Source of the DNA: Acanthosepion pharaonis
Lineage: Eukaryota > Mollusca > Cephalopoda > Sepiida > Sepiidae
DNA: 64,000 nucleotides
Assembly (NCBI GenBank): GCA_903632075.3
Contig: CAHIKZ030003516.1
Coordinates: 1,535,001-1,599,000 of the forward strand
Reading direction: 5' to 3'
Position 1 is the stretch's first letter. The number at the start of each line of letters is the position of its first letter. The position numbers and the translations under genes were made by a program. The notes beneath the pieces were generated by a model. It made no database searches. It was not told the DNA's origin and worked only from the letters and a program-made list of their open reading frames with translations. Positions 21,272 through 33,576 of the stretch are shown here, in pieces.

Positions 21272-22030
21272 CAAAATGAGGCAAAACGCTATACACTGTC
21301 AAAAGTTTCTCCGCGCAAATTGGACTATTTATCTTATTAGCGAAAGATGCCTTCCAAAAGCTAAGCAAAGATTAAGAAACAGGAAAACTTCGTCAGAAAA
21401 AAAAAGGAAATTATATTGGATTGTTAGGTATCAATCCTCGTATATGGCAGGGAATGTTGAACAATTTCCTAACAGAGGAGACTTAAAGCAACAGAAATAT
21501 GATTCTACAGAAGGATGCTGAGAATGCCATTGACCGAACACGTGAGCAGTGACAAAGATTTAGAGAAAATGGAAACTTATAACTAACATCAGAATGAGAC
21601 TGTTGAAATTTCTAGAGAATATAATGAGGAAAGAGGGCTTGGAAAATTCGATACTCACAGGACAGACTGAAGGCAAGTGGGACAGAGGAAAACAACGCAT
21701 AACCTACCTAGCGAGCTTCAATAAATCGAAAGCAGAACAGGATTTAAGAGAGATAACAAAAAGACAACATTTATTAAGAGCTACAATGAAAGGGAAATTG
21801 TGGAGAGCCATGATCACCAACGTCTTGAAGGGACACGACAGAGAGAAGAAGAACAGTTTGAGTAAATGGATGACAGAACAGGGTTTAGGAAAGATAACAA
21901 AAATACAAAAATTTTTAAGAACTACAACGGAGAAAGGAAATTGTGGAGGGCCATCATCGCCAACGTCTTGAAGGGGCACGGCACATAGAAGAAGAAGAAG
22001 AAGAAGAAGAAGAAGAAGAAGAAGAAGAAT
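21272..22030 (+). mobile_element. LINE (CYV-type) C-terminus, tail duplicated, (GAA)n end
   Basis: Frames encode the family C-terminus: EGLENSILTGQTEGKWDRGK, QRITYLASFN, KGKLWRAMITNVLKGH. The final segment (GNCGGPSSPTS in another frame) repeats the WRAMI...LKGH region 144 bp further on, so the last ~140 bp is tandemly duplicated. It ends with cacggcacatag followed by a (GAA)n tail (21988-22029), the usual simple-repeat 3' end of a LINE. Confidence 0.85.
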
Positions 22031-22049
22031 ATTTACCTATAACCCAAAC

Positions 22050-22605
22050 AACTAAATACCTACATGGAGTATTGCTGCCATATATGGTCTGGAGCCCCTT
22101 CTGTTTGCCTCAGGGTTCTTGATAGGCTCCAGAGGCGGATATGCAATATAATTCGCCCTGATCTGGCATCTCGTCTACAGTCGCTCTCTCACAGACGCGC
22201 CATCGTCTCTCTCTGTCTTTTTTTTTTACAAATACTTTCATGGTAATTGCTTCGAGGAGCTGCATTCGCTGGTTCCCAGACATCATGAATTCAAGCGCCC
22301 AATGAGGCTGGAATCCCGCTCTCACCCTTTCACTGTCGAAACTACTAAATGTAGCCGTCTTTTCTACTCCAATAGCTTCATGTCTCGCACCTCTAGCCTG
22401 TGGAACTCCCTTCCCTATTCCAGTTTCCCTGAAAGCTATAATCTCCAACTACTCAAATGTAATGTCAATCGACATCTCCAGTTGCCTTGATCTATCCACT
22501 ATCCTTCTCCTCATCCTTTCCTCTATCACTTCTATCTGATCATGCTCCAAATCATCTGTAACCCCTTGCGTCCTAGTGGCTTCTCGCCTTGCTTGGGGTA
22601 AAACA
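22050..22605 (+). mobile_element. Jockey/CR1-like LINE, C-terminus and 3' end
   Basis: Best-preserved C-terminus of this family in the window: MEYCCHIWSGAPSVCLRVL, LQRRICNIIRPDLASRLQSL, then RTSSLWNSLPYSSFPESYN and NVNRHLQLP-stop. One frameshift sits in a poly-T run near 22220. The 3' end carries ccttgcttggggtaaaac. Confidence 0.88.
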
Positions 22606-22903
22606 ACACCCCCCAAACCCCCCCACACTTTCAGACTCCAATATAAGCGACTAATATTTTCCAACACCGGACCAATTAAATGTTTACAGACTCATATAAA
22701 CGACCAATATTTACTTAGGCGCCATTGATCCAACACATATTAAACACTCGAATGACTTAATCCAATGAAAAAGGCACAAAAACCTGGAAAACAAATAGCC
22801 AGCCTCGATACCAATCATTATATACAAATATACCCATTAAAATTGCCTTAACATATTAAGAAACCACCTCAAAAAATTCAAATAAAACTTTCTCAAGCTC
22901 TCC

Positions 22904-22911
<8 letters not shown>

Positions 22912-22954
<43 letters not shown>
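22912..22954. repeat. (TA)n microsatellite
   Basis: TA run 80 bp upstream of the decayed hammerhead motif at 23034. Confidence 0.95.
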
Positions 22955-22956
<2 letters not shown>

Positions 22957-23033
22957 TTATGAAGAATTTGATAAACTGAATTGGTAATTCCAAGGAGGAT
23001 GAAAAATTTTCCTCTCGTTTCATTGTTGGAAGT

Positions 23034-23096
23034 GTTACCTGATGATTCAAAATCCTTTAAAAGGATTTTGGTGAAATAAATTATTGTTATGGTACC
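23034..23096 (+). ncRNA. Decayed hammerhead-like motif (position 17 = G)
   Basis: GTTAC-CTGATGA, an 8-bp perfect stem II (CAAAATCC/GGATTTTG) with unpaired bases at its base, GAA, stem III ATAA/TTAT, then G at the cleavage position and GTACC pairing 4 of 5 with GTTAC. A G at position 17 is normally not cleaved, so it is predicted inactive. (TA)n tracts lie on both sides (22912-22954 and 23118-23174). Confidence 0.55.
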
Positions 23097-23113
23097 TTAA
23101 AAGTGTCTGTTGT

Positions 23114-23117
<4 letters not shown>

Positions 23118-23174
<57 letters not shown>
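23118..23174. repeat. (TA)n microsatellite
   Basis: TA run directly abutting the R1 copy at 23175. Confidence 0.95.
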
Positions 23175-23177
<3 letters not shown>

Positions 23178-23650
23178 GCGAATGTTAGTTTGCCACACTT
23201 TTTCAACTTTACTCCTAGAGGCCATAACCCAGCATATCATATCATTTTGGAATCAGGCCGACTCCGTGAACAAATTAAAAACATTCCTGGCCAGATCCAG
23301 ACCCCCGCAAACCTGAAATTTTGGCTTTCAGTGTTTTCTTTCTTCGGGGGTTGAGAACTAGAGTGTTTGCTTTGCATCTTTGTACGATAGCAATTTTTGT
23401 AACTTGGAAGTAAATTTGGGAATAATCTAAATGCATTGCGAAATCCAGCGAAAGTCACACATGAAATAAAAATAATTGTTTGAACGGAAAGTAAGGACCT
23501 ACATACATCAAATTGTTCTTAAATTAAATGGCGGCAGTAAAGTTATCGTTGAACTTATAAAAGGTAAGCTTAAATATTAATGCATTACTCAATTTTGAGT
23601 TCTTCTGTAATTTAGTGTTACCTATCACATCTACTACTCCCTACCTATTG
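23175..23650 (+). repeat. Interspersed repeat R1, copy 4
   Basis: Plus-strand copy from aatgcgaatgttag to the terminal ttataaaaggtaagctt and the following ttttgagttcttctgt block. It joins a (TA)n tract at its start. Confidence 0.8.
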
Positions 23651-23817
23651 TGATGAAGGCAGGAGCTAGCTTAAATGCATGGAAAGCATATGATTTTTTA
23701 AACTAGCTAGGAAAGTTTGTTCACCATGTCATGTCAGGATCCATCTTACACATTTATAAGTCTACTATTCGCCTGTGTATTGACTGTTAATGTGATATCT
23801 GGTTTGGTACTTCTATA

Positions 23818-24000
23818 TAATAAATGACAATGTCAGTATGTCACACTTTTTCAATTAAAGGAACAATTCTCAATAGCTCATCTTCTTCATTGAACTTTTA
23901 AAAGGTAAGCTTAAATATTAATGCAATACATAAATGCAGCGATCAATTTTGAGTTCTTCTGTAGTTTATTGTTGCCTATCGCATACGCCAGCAGAATGCT
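23818..24000 (+). repeat. Interspersed repeat R1, copy 5, internally deleted
   Basis: Has the R1 start (aataaatgacaatgtcag, atgtcacactttttcaa) joined directly to the R1 end (gaacttttaaaaggtaagct), missing about 300 bp of the middle. Confidence 0.75.
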
Positions 24001-24189
24001 TCGGAAAAAGAAACGGAAGACCAGATTGCAATCAAATGAGCCAAGGCTGCAGCGAGGGAGAGTGAGTCCCGTGCAAACGAAAACCCATACCAAACAGCAG
24101 CCGGGAGAGCTTCCAATGTTAGGAATATGCAAAGACTTAGGGACTCTCAAACTTCTGAATAAAGCTAGATCGAACGGCTCTCTGCAAGA

Positions 24190-24405
24190 TCTAGCTTAAT
24201 GGTGGCTCGATTATGATAGATCGAGAACGATCGGCGATCGTGTCTTTAAAACCGTTAATTCGAGCTTTACTTAACCGGAAGTTCTCTAGCACGTCAGGAT
24301 TAATGGTGGTTCCGTATAGGATACAGGTTCGATTCCTGCCGGAGGACGCATATTTTCTACGCAATTTCTCGAACATTCAGGCCAGTAAATGTTATTAATA
24401 CTGTT
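24190..24405 (+). mobile_element. tRNA-derived SINE, family C
   Basis: Contains a perfect B box (ggttcgattcctgccgg) followed by ttctcgaacattcaggcc. Shares the B box and tail (tttctcgaa, gtgcagg) with 36320-36480. The A box is poorly preserved. A tRNA gene is excluded because no acceptor stem can be formed. Confidence 0.55.
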
Positions 24406-24576
24406 TAATTTAAGAACAGGGCATTTATTCAAATAAGTGTATCCATAAAAAAATAACACATTGACAGAAAATATATAAAATATTTGTCGGATTTAAAAAG
24501 TTACGTTACGATACAAAATCAAAGCGGATATGAATGATCGGCGAACGTGTTTGTTTAAAAAGCAGTAATATATATA

Positions 24577-24658
24577 TTAGGTTGGTGCAAAAAAACAATG
24601 TCGTTTTTTGACGTTCAACTTCAAAAGAGGAAACGACATTATTTTTGCACCAACCTAA
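24577..24658. mobile_element. 82-bp mariner MITE, MADE1-like
   Basis: Starts ttaggttggtgcaaaaa and ends with its reverse complement, flanked by TA on both sides (24575-24576 and 24659-24660). The two halves pair along nearly their whole length apart from a central loop of about 15-20 nt, giving a single hairpin. The terminal sequence and length match the human MADE1 family, derived from the mariner Hsmar1. It is non-autonomous; a related transposase relic lies at 36001. Confidence 0.93.
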
Positions 24659-24660
24659 TA

Positions 24661-25017
24661 TTTTTACTAATGTGCACCCAATACCCAAGAGCCACTCAAG
24701 GTAGTGGTTTACTACGTGAAGTTATAGTAGCATAGAAAAGGAGCATGGAGATGATGTCTTGACTTTAGAAGGAACCGGAAAGAAAGGATAACCCGCTACT
24801 CCTGTTCTAAAAGGGATCGGAAACAAAGGAAACAAGGTATAAACCTCTTCTTCTGGTCAAAAGACTGAGTTGGAATGTGAGCCGGTCGAGAGGAGAATCT
24901 ATCTACTCCTATTGGCAGAGGAGAGAAAAAATGAAATAATTAGTGTGTAGGGATATTATTATTATTATTATTATTATTATAAAGAAATAAAAATAAAATA
25001 TAAAATAATAATGAAAA
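24661..25017. other. No gene; short (TTA)n
   Basis: Non-coding sequence with a (TTA)n run at about 24958-24980. Confidence 0.6.
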
Positions 25018-25040
25018 TCATACTTATTATAAAACCCAGG

Positions 25041-25077
<37 letters not shown>

Positions 25078-25330
25078 CGCGTGTGTGTGTGCGTGTGTGT
25101 CTGTTCGTTTATATATGGGATCGGATTTCCTACATTTTTCGACCGATTTCAACAAAACTTCACAGGACTACATAAAATTACCTTGCGGTGGTTCTGACAG
25201 CGCCAAAAATTGGAAAAACACAATTGTTTTTGCACGAAATCAATTTGAAAACACAATTAAGAGGCATCGCTGTCGCGAGAATGAAAGGGGGACAACTCAT
25301 ATCGAGTCATACTTATTATAAAAACCAGGT

Positions 25331-25361
<31 letters not shown>

Positions 25362-25745
25362 TCGTTTATATATGGGATCGGAGTTCCTACATTTTTCAAC
25401 CGATATCAACAAAACTTCACTTTTTTTTTGCAGGTACTCTTTCTTATTGTCTTGCACACTTTTTTTCTTTATTTTTACATTCAGAATGCTTTAAAAATTC
25501 CATTTACAAGACAATTGTTTATAATAAAATTCTATTCAATCGATAGACTCATAACGATTGAAAACAATGTTTTTGTTTGAGTTTGGGTTTGACCAATTCA
25601 TAAAAAAAAAAATAATTAAGACATGTGTGTCCGTCAACCTTAAACCATAATCTTTGTCAATTTTATTTTTCAGTCTTTATGATGGTCGATACTTGATCTA
25701 TCTCTTACTGTTACATCCCCGGGCAACGCCGGGCTCTACTGCTAG
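25018..25745 (+). mobile_element. Non-autonomous Helitron (3' end clear)
   Basis: 3' end shows the Helitron signature: a GC hairpin (cccgg ... ccggg, 25718-25733), 8 nt, then CTAG (25742-25745) followed by T. Two candidate 5' ends begin tcatacttattataaaa at 25019 and 25307, each followed by (GT)n and gtttatatatgggatcgg, so the 5' half seems duplicated. No Rep/helicase is encoded. Confidence 0.7.
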
Positions 25746-26340
25746 TTATAAATAAAGTAAAATAAAAAAATAACATAAAAACGTTATATAAAATAAATTA
25801 AATAAAAATAAAAAATAAAAAAAATGCTCCCAGCATACAACAAAAATTGTTCCTACCGAAATACGGAAATCCCACCAAAAGACTTTAAATTCAATCTCTT
25901 CACCACGAACCTTGGTACGGGCAACAGGTGTCTGTTTCACTTTGAGATGTCTTGTAATACTACGGAGTAAATTCTCCCTTTTATCACATGTACCATAAAA
26001 CAATTGCAATAAAAAAATACACACAAAAATATAAATAAATTAATAATACTATTTGCCCTGCGTTTCCAACTATTTCTGCACATTTTATTTCCTGTCAAAT
26101 ATGATTTTATCTCCGTGAACACGAGGCTAATTTCTGATGCTATGATGTGAGTGAATCCCTCACAAGTGAATAAACTTTCAGAGCTCAGGCGCAGACGTTA
26201 GGAGTAAAGAGCGAAAGCAGACTTTAAAAGGATCCAGAAACCCAATCCTAAACAGGGAACAAGAGATAAAATACTCCGGTTCAAAAGACTATGGAGGAGT
26301 GTGAACCGGACACGCACACACCCACACATATACATATTCA
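25746..26340. other. No recognised feature
   Basis: AT-rich, with A-rich runs near 25745-25830. No gene identified. Confidence 0.5.
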
Positions 26341-26348
26341 GCTGTAGA

Positions 26349-26388
26349 TTGTCTGATGATCGCAAAAGCGTGAAACCCAGGGTCACAA
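26349..26388 (+). ncRNA. Candidate hammerhead ribozyme (type I)
   Basis: TTGT-CTGATGA-U-CGC-AAAA-GCG-U-GAA-ACC-CAG-GGT-C-ACAA. Stem I has four pairs, then a mismatch and two further pairs. Stem II, stem III and GTC triplet are as in the motifs at 18151 and 20787, here with the most common CTGATGA core. The 3' flank (aatatgttagctctctcac) is shared with 19480. Confidence 0.7.
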
Positions 26389-26462
26389 ACTCATATCCAT
26401 ATAACTGAATATGTTAGCTCTCTCACTGATATTGAGTGCTTTCCACTAAATACTGCGCATAA

Positions 26463-26466
<4 letters not shown>

Positions 26467-26501
<35 letters not shown>
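26467..26501. repeat. (TA)n microsatellite
   Basis: TA run at the 3' side of the tRNA-hammerhead SINE relic at 26502 (minus). Confidence 0.95.
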
Positions 26502-26504
<3 letters not shown>

Positions 26505-26640
26505 TCCAAGCCTATTTCGTTGTATCACTGCACATTAGAGTGGCTAGACAGCCGATTGCTTCAAGCCAGGCTCGAAGCCCGAAGGATTTGGCATCAGTCA
26601 GAGATCCTACCCTTAAGCTATCAACGCATGGCAGAGAAAG
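26502..26640 (-). mobile_element. tRNA-like SINE with decayed hammerhead, followed by (TA)n
   Basis: Minus strand: A-box-like tagcttaagggtaggatctc, B-box-like gggcttcgagcctgg, then gtctagccact and a degraded core (CTAATGT, with GAAA still present) ending in ttggatgaa before (TA)n. It aligns through all parts with 38400-38545, where the CTGATGA core survives. Confidence 0.6.
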
Positions 26641-26823
26641 GGAAATTCAAACGTATTATATATGGATGTATGTAAACGACAGCAGACTGAGAGCTCAATT
26701 CATTAATGAAGAGCGATGCGTTAATAGCAGTGACGGCTACTGTTTTTAAATGTCCCTTTTCTTTAGAGTGCTCAGTTGAATAAACGAGAGCGTATTATAG
26801 TCATCCACACACATACACACACA

Positions 26824-26824
<1 letters not shown>

Positions 26825-26886
<62 letters not shown>
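26825..26886. repeat. (TA)n microsatellite
   Basis: TA run at the left of the hammerhead-related sequence at 26905. Confidence 0.95.
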
Positions 26887-26890
<4 letters not shown>

Positions 26891-26904
26891 ATATAAAAAG
26901 GCTC

Positions 26905-26985
26905 AAACACTAATATTCCATGGTTATAATTTATTACACTGGAATCGTAATCGCGATAAAATTCATGAAAAAAAATATAACTCCG
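26905..26985 (-). repeat. Decayed hammerhead-related repeat
   Basis: Homologous to parts of 37700-37895 (caaacactaatattccatgg, gaatcgtaatcgcg). At the core positions it has TTCATGA instead of CTGATGA and GTAA instead of GAAA, so it is a dead relative. Confidence 0.5.
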
Positions 26986-26989
26986 CGTC

Positions 26990-28814
<1,825 letters not shown>

Positions 28815-29298
28815 GTATGTTTTCTTTCTTTCTTTCTTTCTTTCTTTCTTGCATCGTTTTTTCTTTATTGCTTGTTTTTTTTTATTCCTTTTTCATGTTT
28901 TTATTTTTTCCTTCTTTTTTATTTCCTTCGTTTCTATTCTTTCTTTCTTTCTTTTTTGTTTGCATCGTTTTTTCTTTATTGCTTGCTTTTTTATTCCTTT
29001 TTCTTGTTTTTATTCTTTCTTTCTTTTTTACTCTCTTCTTTTTTTATTCTTTCTTTCTTTCTTTCTTTCTTTCTCCATATTCATTCTCCTCTTCTTTATT
29101 ACTACATATTTTCTTTCTTCCTTTTTCTTCTTTTTTGTTAGCATCGTTTTTGCCTTTTTTATTTATTTATCGATTGCCTTTTTATTCTATCTTTTTTATT
29201 CTTTCTTTCTTTTTTATTCTTTCTTTCTTCTTTATTTTTTCCTGGAAGCAACCGTTTTCTCCCTTTCATGCTTTTTTAAAATTTATTGTTTGCATTAT

Positions 29299-29350
<52 letters not shown>

Positions 29351-29649
29351 TTCTCGCCTGTTTTACTTTACTTTTTTCTTTCTTACATACTTTCTTATTT
29401 ACTCTCCTCTTCATTATTACTAGCTGTCATTCATTCATTTTTTCTTTCTTTCTTTACTTCTTTCTTTCTTTCTCGCATGGTTTACTTTACTTCTTTCTTT
29501 CTTTTCTTGCATGCTTTACTTTACTTCTTTCTTTCTTTCTTTCTTTCTTTTCTGCTTTACTTCTTCCTTTCTTTTATTGCCTGCTTTTCTTTCTTTCTTT
29601 CTTTCTTTCTTTTCTGCTTTACTTCTTCCTTTCTTTTATTGCCTGCTTT

Positions 29650-29693
<44 letters not shown>

Positions 29694-29737
29694 TTCTGTT
29701 TTACTTCTTCCTTTCTTTTATGGCCTGCTTTTCTTTT

Positions 29738-29793
<56 letters not shown>

Positions 29794-29837
29794 TTTTGCT
29801 TTACTTCTTCCTTTCTTTTATTGCCTGCTTTTCTTTT

Positions 29838-29893
<56 letters not shown>

Positions 29894-29960
29894 TTCTGCT
29901 TTACTTCTTCCTTTCTTTTATTGCCTGCTTTTCTTTCTTCCTCTCTTTCTTTCTTTCTTC

Positions 29961-29991
<31 letters not shown>

Positions 29992-29992
29992 T
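28815..29992. repeat. (CTTT)n-based satellite array
   Basis: Runs of (CTTT)n alternate with spacer words. At 29545-29940 the spacer ctgctttacttcttcctttc ... attgcctgcttttc repeats about six times with variable (CTTT)n between, giving units of about 60-100 bp. Long open frames across it are by-products of a stop-poor repeat. Confidence 0.9.
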
Positions 29993-30142
29993 GCTAAACG
30001 CAGCATCGACCCAATGAAGTCCAGAAACAAGACAATTCGAAAAAGTCAAATCCCTGCTCTTCACTGGTGCAATGTCTTCGCTCGAGGCAGTGAAGACGGG
30101 CGGGGAATTGTATTTTCATTTTCGCATAAATGTTTGCAAGAA

Positions 30143-30174
<32 letters not shown>

Positions 30175-30470
30175 ATATCAGAACAATATTAGGCAAATGA
30201 ATGACAAAGTTGAAAATATTCTGCGTAACGCGTCACGTCAAATGAAGTCTTTCTAAAGGACGAAATGCGTAAACAGAAATTTTTTTTCACTTTGTCATTT
30301 ATTTGCTTAACATAAATGTTTTTAAAATGTGCCTGGGAAGAAACGAATAATCAACTATGATTAATTTATATACAAGATCAAGCCACGATACGATTGAGGA
30401 AGGGTCACCACTTGTCATCCATAAATCTCGTAGGTATTATAAGCCCGAAAGTCTTCATTAAATTATCTTC
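29993..30470. other. Spacer between two purine/pyrimidine arrays
   Basis: Unique sequence with a poly-T run and the fold-back at 30190-30311. The left array is pyrimidine-rich on the plus strand, the right one purine-rich. Confidence 0.6.
30190..30311 (+). repeat. Fold-back hairpin with hammerhead-like apex
   Basis: Arms ttaggcaaatgaatgacaaa and its near reverse complement (tttgtcatttatttgcttaa) pair over about 27 bp. Near the apex lies ATGAAGT-CTTT-CTA-AAGG-AC-GAAA, a degenerate copy of the CTGANGA...GAAA layout seen elsewhere. The core is broken at two positions. Confidence 0.5.
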
Positions 30471-30475
30471 TTTGA

Positions 30476-30507
<32 letters not shown>

Positions 30508-30857
30508 AAAAAAAAGAAAGGAAATGATAGTAATAAAGAAGAGGAAAGCGAATAAGAAAGAATGAAAGAAAGAAAGAAAGAAAGAATGAAAAAAATAAAG
30601 AAAGAAAACGATGTAATAAAGAAGAGGAGAGTGAATAAGAATGAAAGAAAGAAAGAAAGAAAGAAAGGAAGGAAATGATAGTAATAAAGAAGTGGAAAGC
30701 GAATAAGAAAGAAATAAAGAAAGAAAATGATGTAATATAGAAGAGGAGAGCGAATAAGAAAGAAAGAAAAAAGAAAGAAAGAAAGAAAGAAAGGATGAAA
30801 GAAATAAAGAAAGAAAATGATGTAATATAGAAGAGGAGAGTGAATAAGAATGAATGA

Positions 30858-30892
<35 letters not shown>

Positions 30893-31014
30893 GAAGGAAA
30901 TGATAGTAATAAAGAAGTGGAAAGCGAATAAGAAAGAAAGAAAAAGTAAAAGAAAAGAAAGAAAGAAAGAAAGAAAGGAAGGAAATGATAGTAATAAAGA
31001 AGTGGAAAGCGAAT

Positions 31015-31053
<39 letters not shown>

Positions 31054-31113
31054 GATGAAAGAAATAAAGAAAGAAAATGATGTAATATAGAAGAGGAGAG
31101 CGAATAAGAATGA

Positions 31114-31156
<43 letters not shown>

Positions 31157-31370
31157 GAAGGAAATGATAGTAATAAAGAAGAGGAGAGCGAATAAGAAAG
31201 AAAGAAAGAAAGAAAAAAGAAAGAAAGAATGAAAAAAATAAAGAAAGAAAACGATGTAATAAAGAAGAGGAGAGCGAATAAGAAAGAAAGAAAGAGAGAA
31301 AGAAAGAAAGAAAGAAAGGATGAAAGAAATAAAGAAAGAAAATGATGTAATATAGAAGAGGAGAGTGAAT

Positions 31371-31409
<39 letters not shown>

Positions 31410-31469
31410 GATGAAAGAAATAAAGAAAGAAAATGATGTAATATAGAAGAGGAGAGCGAATAAGAATGA

Positions 31470-31500
<31 letters not shown>

Positions 31501-31887
31501 GAAGGAAATGATAGTAATAAAGAAGAGGAGAGCGAATAAGAAAGAAAGAAAGAAAGAAAAAAGAAAGAAAGAATGAAAAAAATAAAGAAAGAAAACGATG
31601 TAATAAAGAAGAGGAGAGTGAATAAGAATGAAAGAAAGAAAGAAAGAAAGGAAGGAAATGATAGTAATAAAGAAGTGGAAAGCGAATAAGAAAGAAAAAA
31701 AGAAAGAAAGAAAGAAAGAAAGAAAGAAAAAAGAAAGAAAGAATGAAAAAAATAAAGAAAGAAAACGATGTAATAAAGAAGAGGAGAGCGAATAAGAAAG
31801 AAAGAAAGAGAGAAAGAAAGAAAGAAAAGAAAGGATGAAAGAAAAAGGAAAGAAAGAAATGATGTAATATAGAAGAGGAGAGTGAAT

Positions 31888-31930
<43 letters not shown>

Positions 31931-32313
31931 GATGAAAGAAATAAAGAAAGAAAATCATGTAATAAAGAAGAGGAGAGTGAATAAGAATGAATGAAAGAAA
32001 GAAAAGAAAGAAAGAAAGAGAAATAAAAAAAGAAAAGAAAGGAAGGAAAATGATAGTAATAAAAAGAGTGGAAAGCGAATAAGAAAAAAAAAGAAAGAAA
32101 GGATGAAAGAAATAAAAAAAAGAAAATCATGTAATAAAGAAGAGGAAAAGGAATAAGAATGAATGAATGAAAGAAAGAAAGAAAGAAAGAAAGGAAATGA
32201 TAGTAATAAAGAAGAGGAGAGCGAATAAGAAAGAAAGAAAGAAAGAAAGAAGGAAAGAAAGGATGAAAGAAATAAAGAAAGAAAATGATGTAATATAGAA
32301 GAGGAGAGTGAAT

Positions 32314-32348
<35 letters not shown>

Positions 32349-33545
32349 GAAGGAAATGATAGTAATAAAGAAGAAGAGAAGAAAGAAAAGAAAAAAAAAG
32401 GAAAAGAAAGTAAAAAGGATGAAAAAGAAATAAAAAAAGAAAATCATGTAATAAATAAAGAAGAGGAAAACAAAGAAATGAAAATGAAAGAAAGAAAGAA
32501 AAGAAAGAAAGAAAGAAAGGAAATGATAGTAAAAAGAAAAGAGGAGAAAGAATAAGAAAGAAAGAAAAGAAATAAAAAAAGAAAGATGTAAAAGAAAAGA
32601 AAAAGGATGAAAGAAAGAAAAGAAAGAAAGAAAAAAAAGGAAATGTAATAAAGAAGAGGAAAGTGAAGAAAGAATGAATGAATGAAAGAAAGAAAAAAGA
32701 AAGAAAGAAAGAAAGGAAATGATAGTAATAAAGAAGAGGAAAGATAGAAGAAAGAAATGAATGAAAGAAAAGAAAGAAAAAGAAAAAAAAAAGAAAAGAA
32801 AGAAAGAAAATGAAAAAAATAAAGAAAGAAAAACGATGTAATAAAAGAAGAGGAGAGTGAATAAGAATGAAAGAAAGAAAGAAAGAAAGAAAGAAGGAAA
32901 TGAAATGATAGTAATAAAGAGGAAAGTGAATAAGAATGAAGAAAGAAAAAAAGAAAGAAAAGAAGAAAAGAAAGAAAGAAAGAAAGAAAAGATGTAAAAA
33001 AAAAGAAAAAGAAATGAAAAAAAAATAAAGAAAAAGAAAAACGATAGTAATAAAGAAGAGGAAAGCGAATAAGAAAGAAAAAAGAAAAAGAAAAGAGAAA
33101 GAAAGAAAAGAAAGAAAGAAAGGATGAAAGAAAAAAAAGAAAGAAAATGATGTAATAAAGAAGAGGAGAGCGAAGAAAAGAAAGAAAAAGAAAGAAAGAA
33201 AGAAAAAGAAAGAAAGAAAGAAATGATGTAATATAGGAAGGAAATAAGAATGAAAGAAAGAAAGAAATAAAGAAAGAAAGAAAGCGAAGGAAAGAAAGAA
33301 AAAGAAAGAAAGGAAGAAAGAAATAAAAAAAAAAAAGAATGGATGAAAGAAAGAAGAAAGAAAAATGTAATAAAAGAATGAAAAGTGAATGAATGAAAGA
33401 AAGAAAAAAAGAAAAGAAAAGAAAGGAAATGATAGTAAAAAAGAAGAGGAGAGCGAATAAGAAAGAAAGAAAGAAAGAAAGAAGGAAAGAAAGGATGAAA
33501 GAAATAAAGAAAGAAAATGATGTAATATAGAAGAGGAGAGTGAAT

Positions 33546-33576
<31 letters not shown>

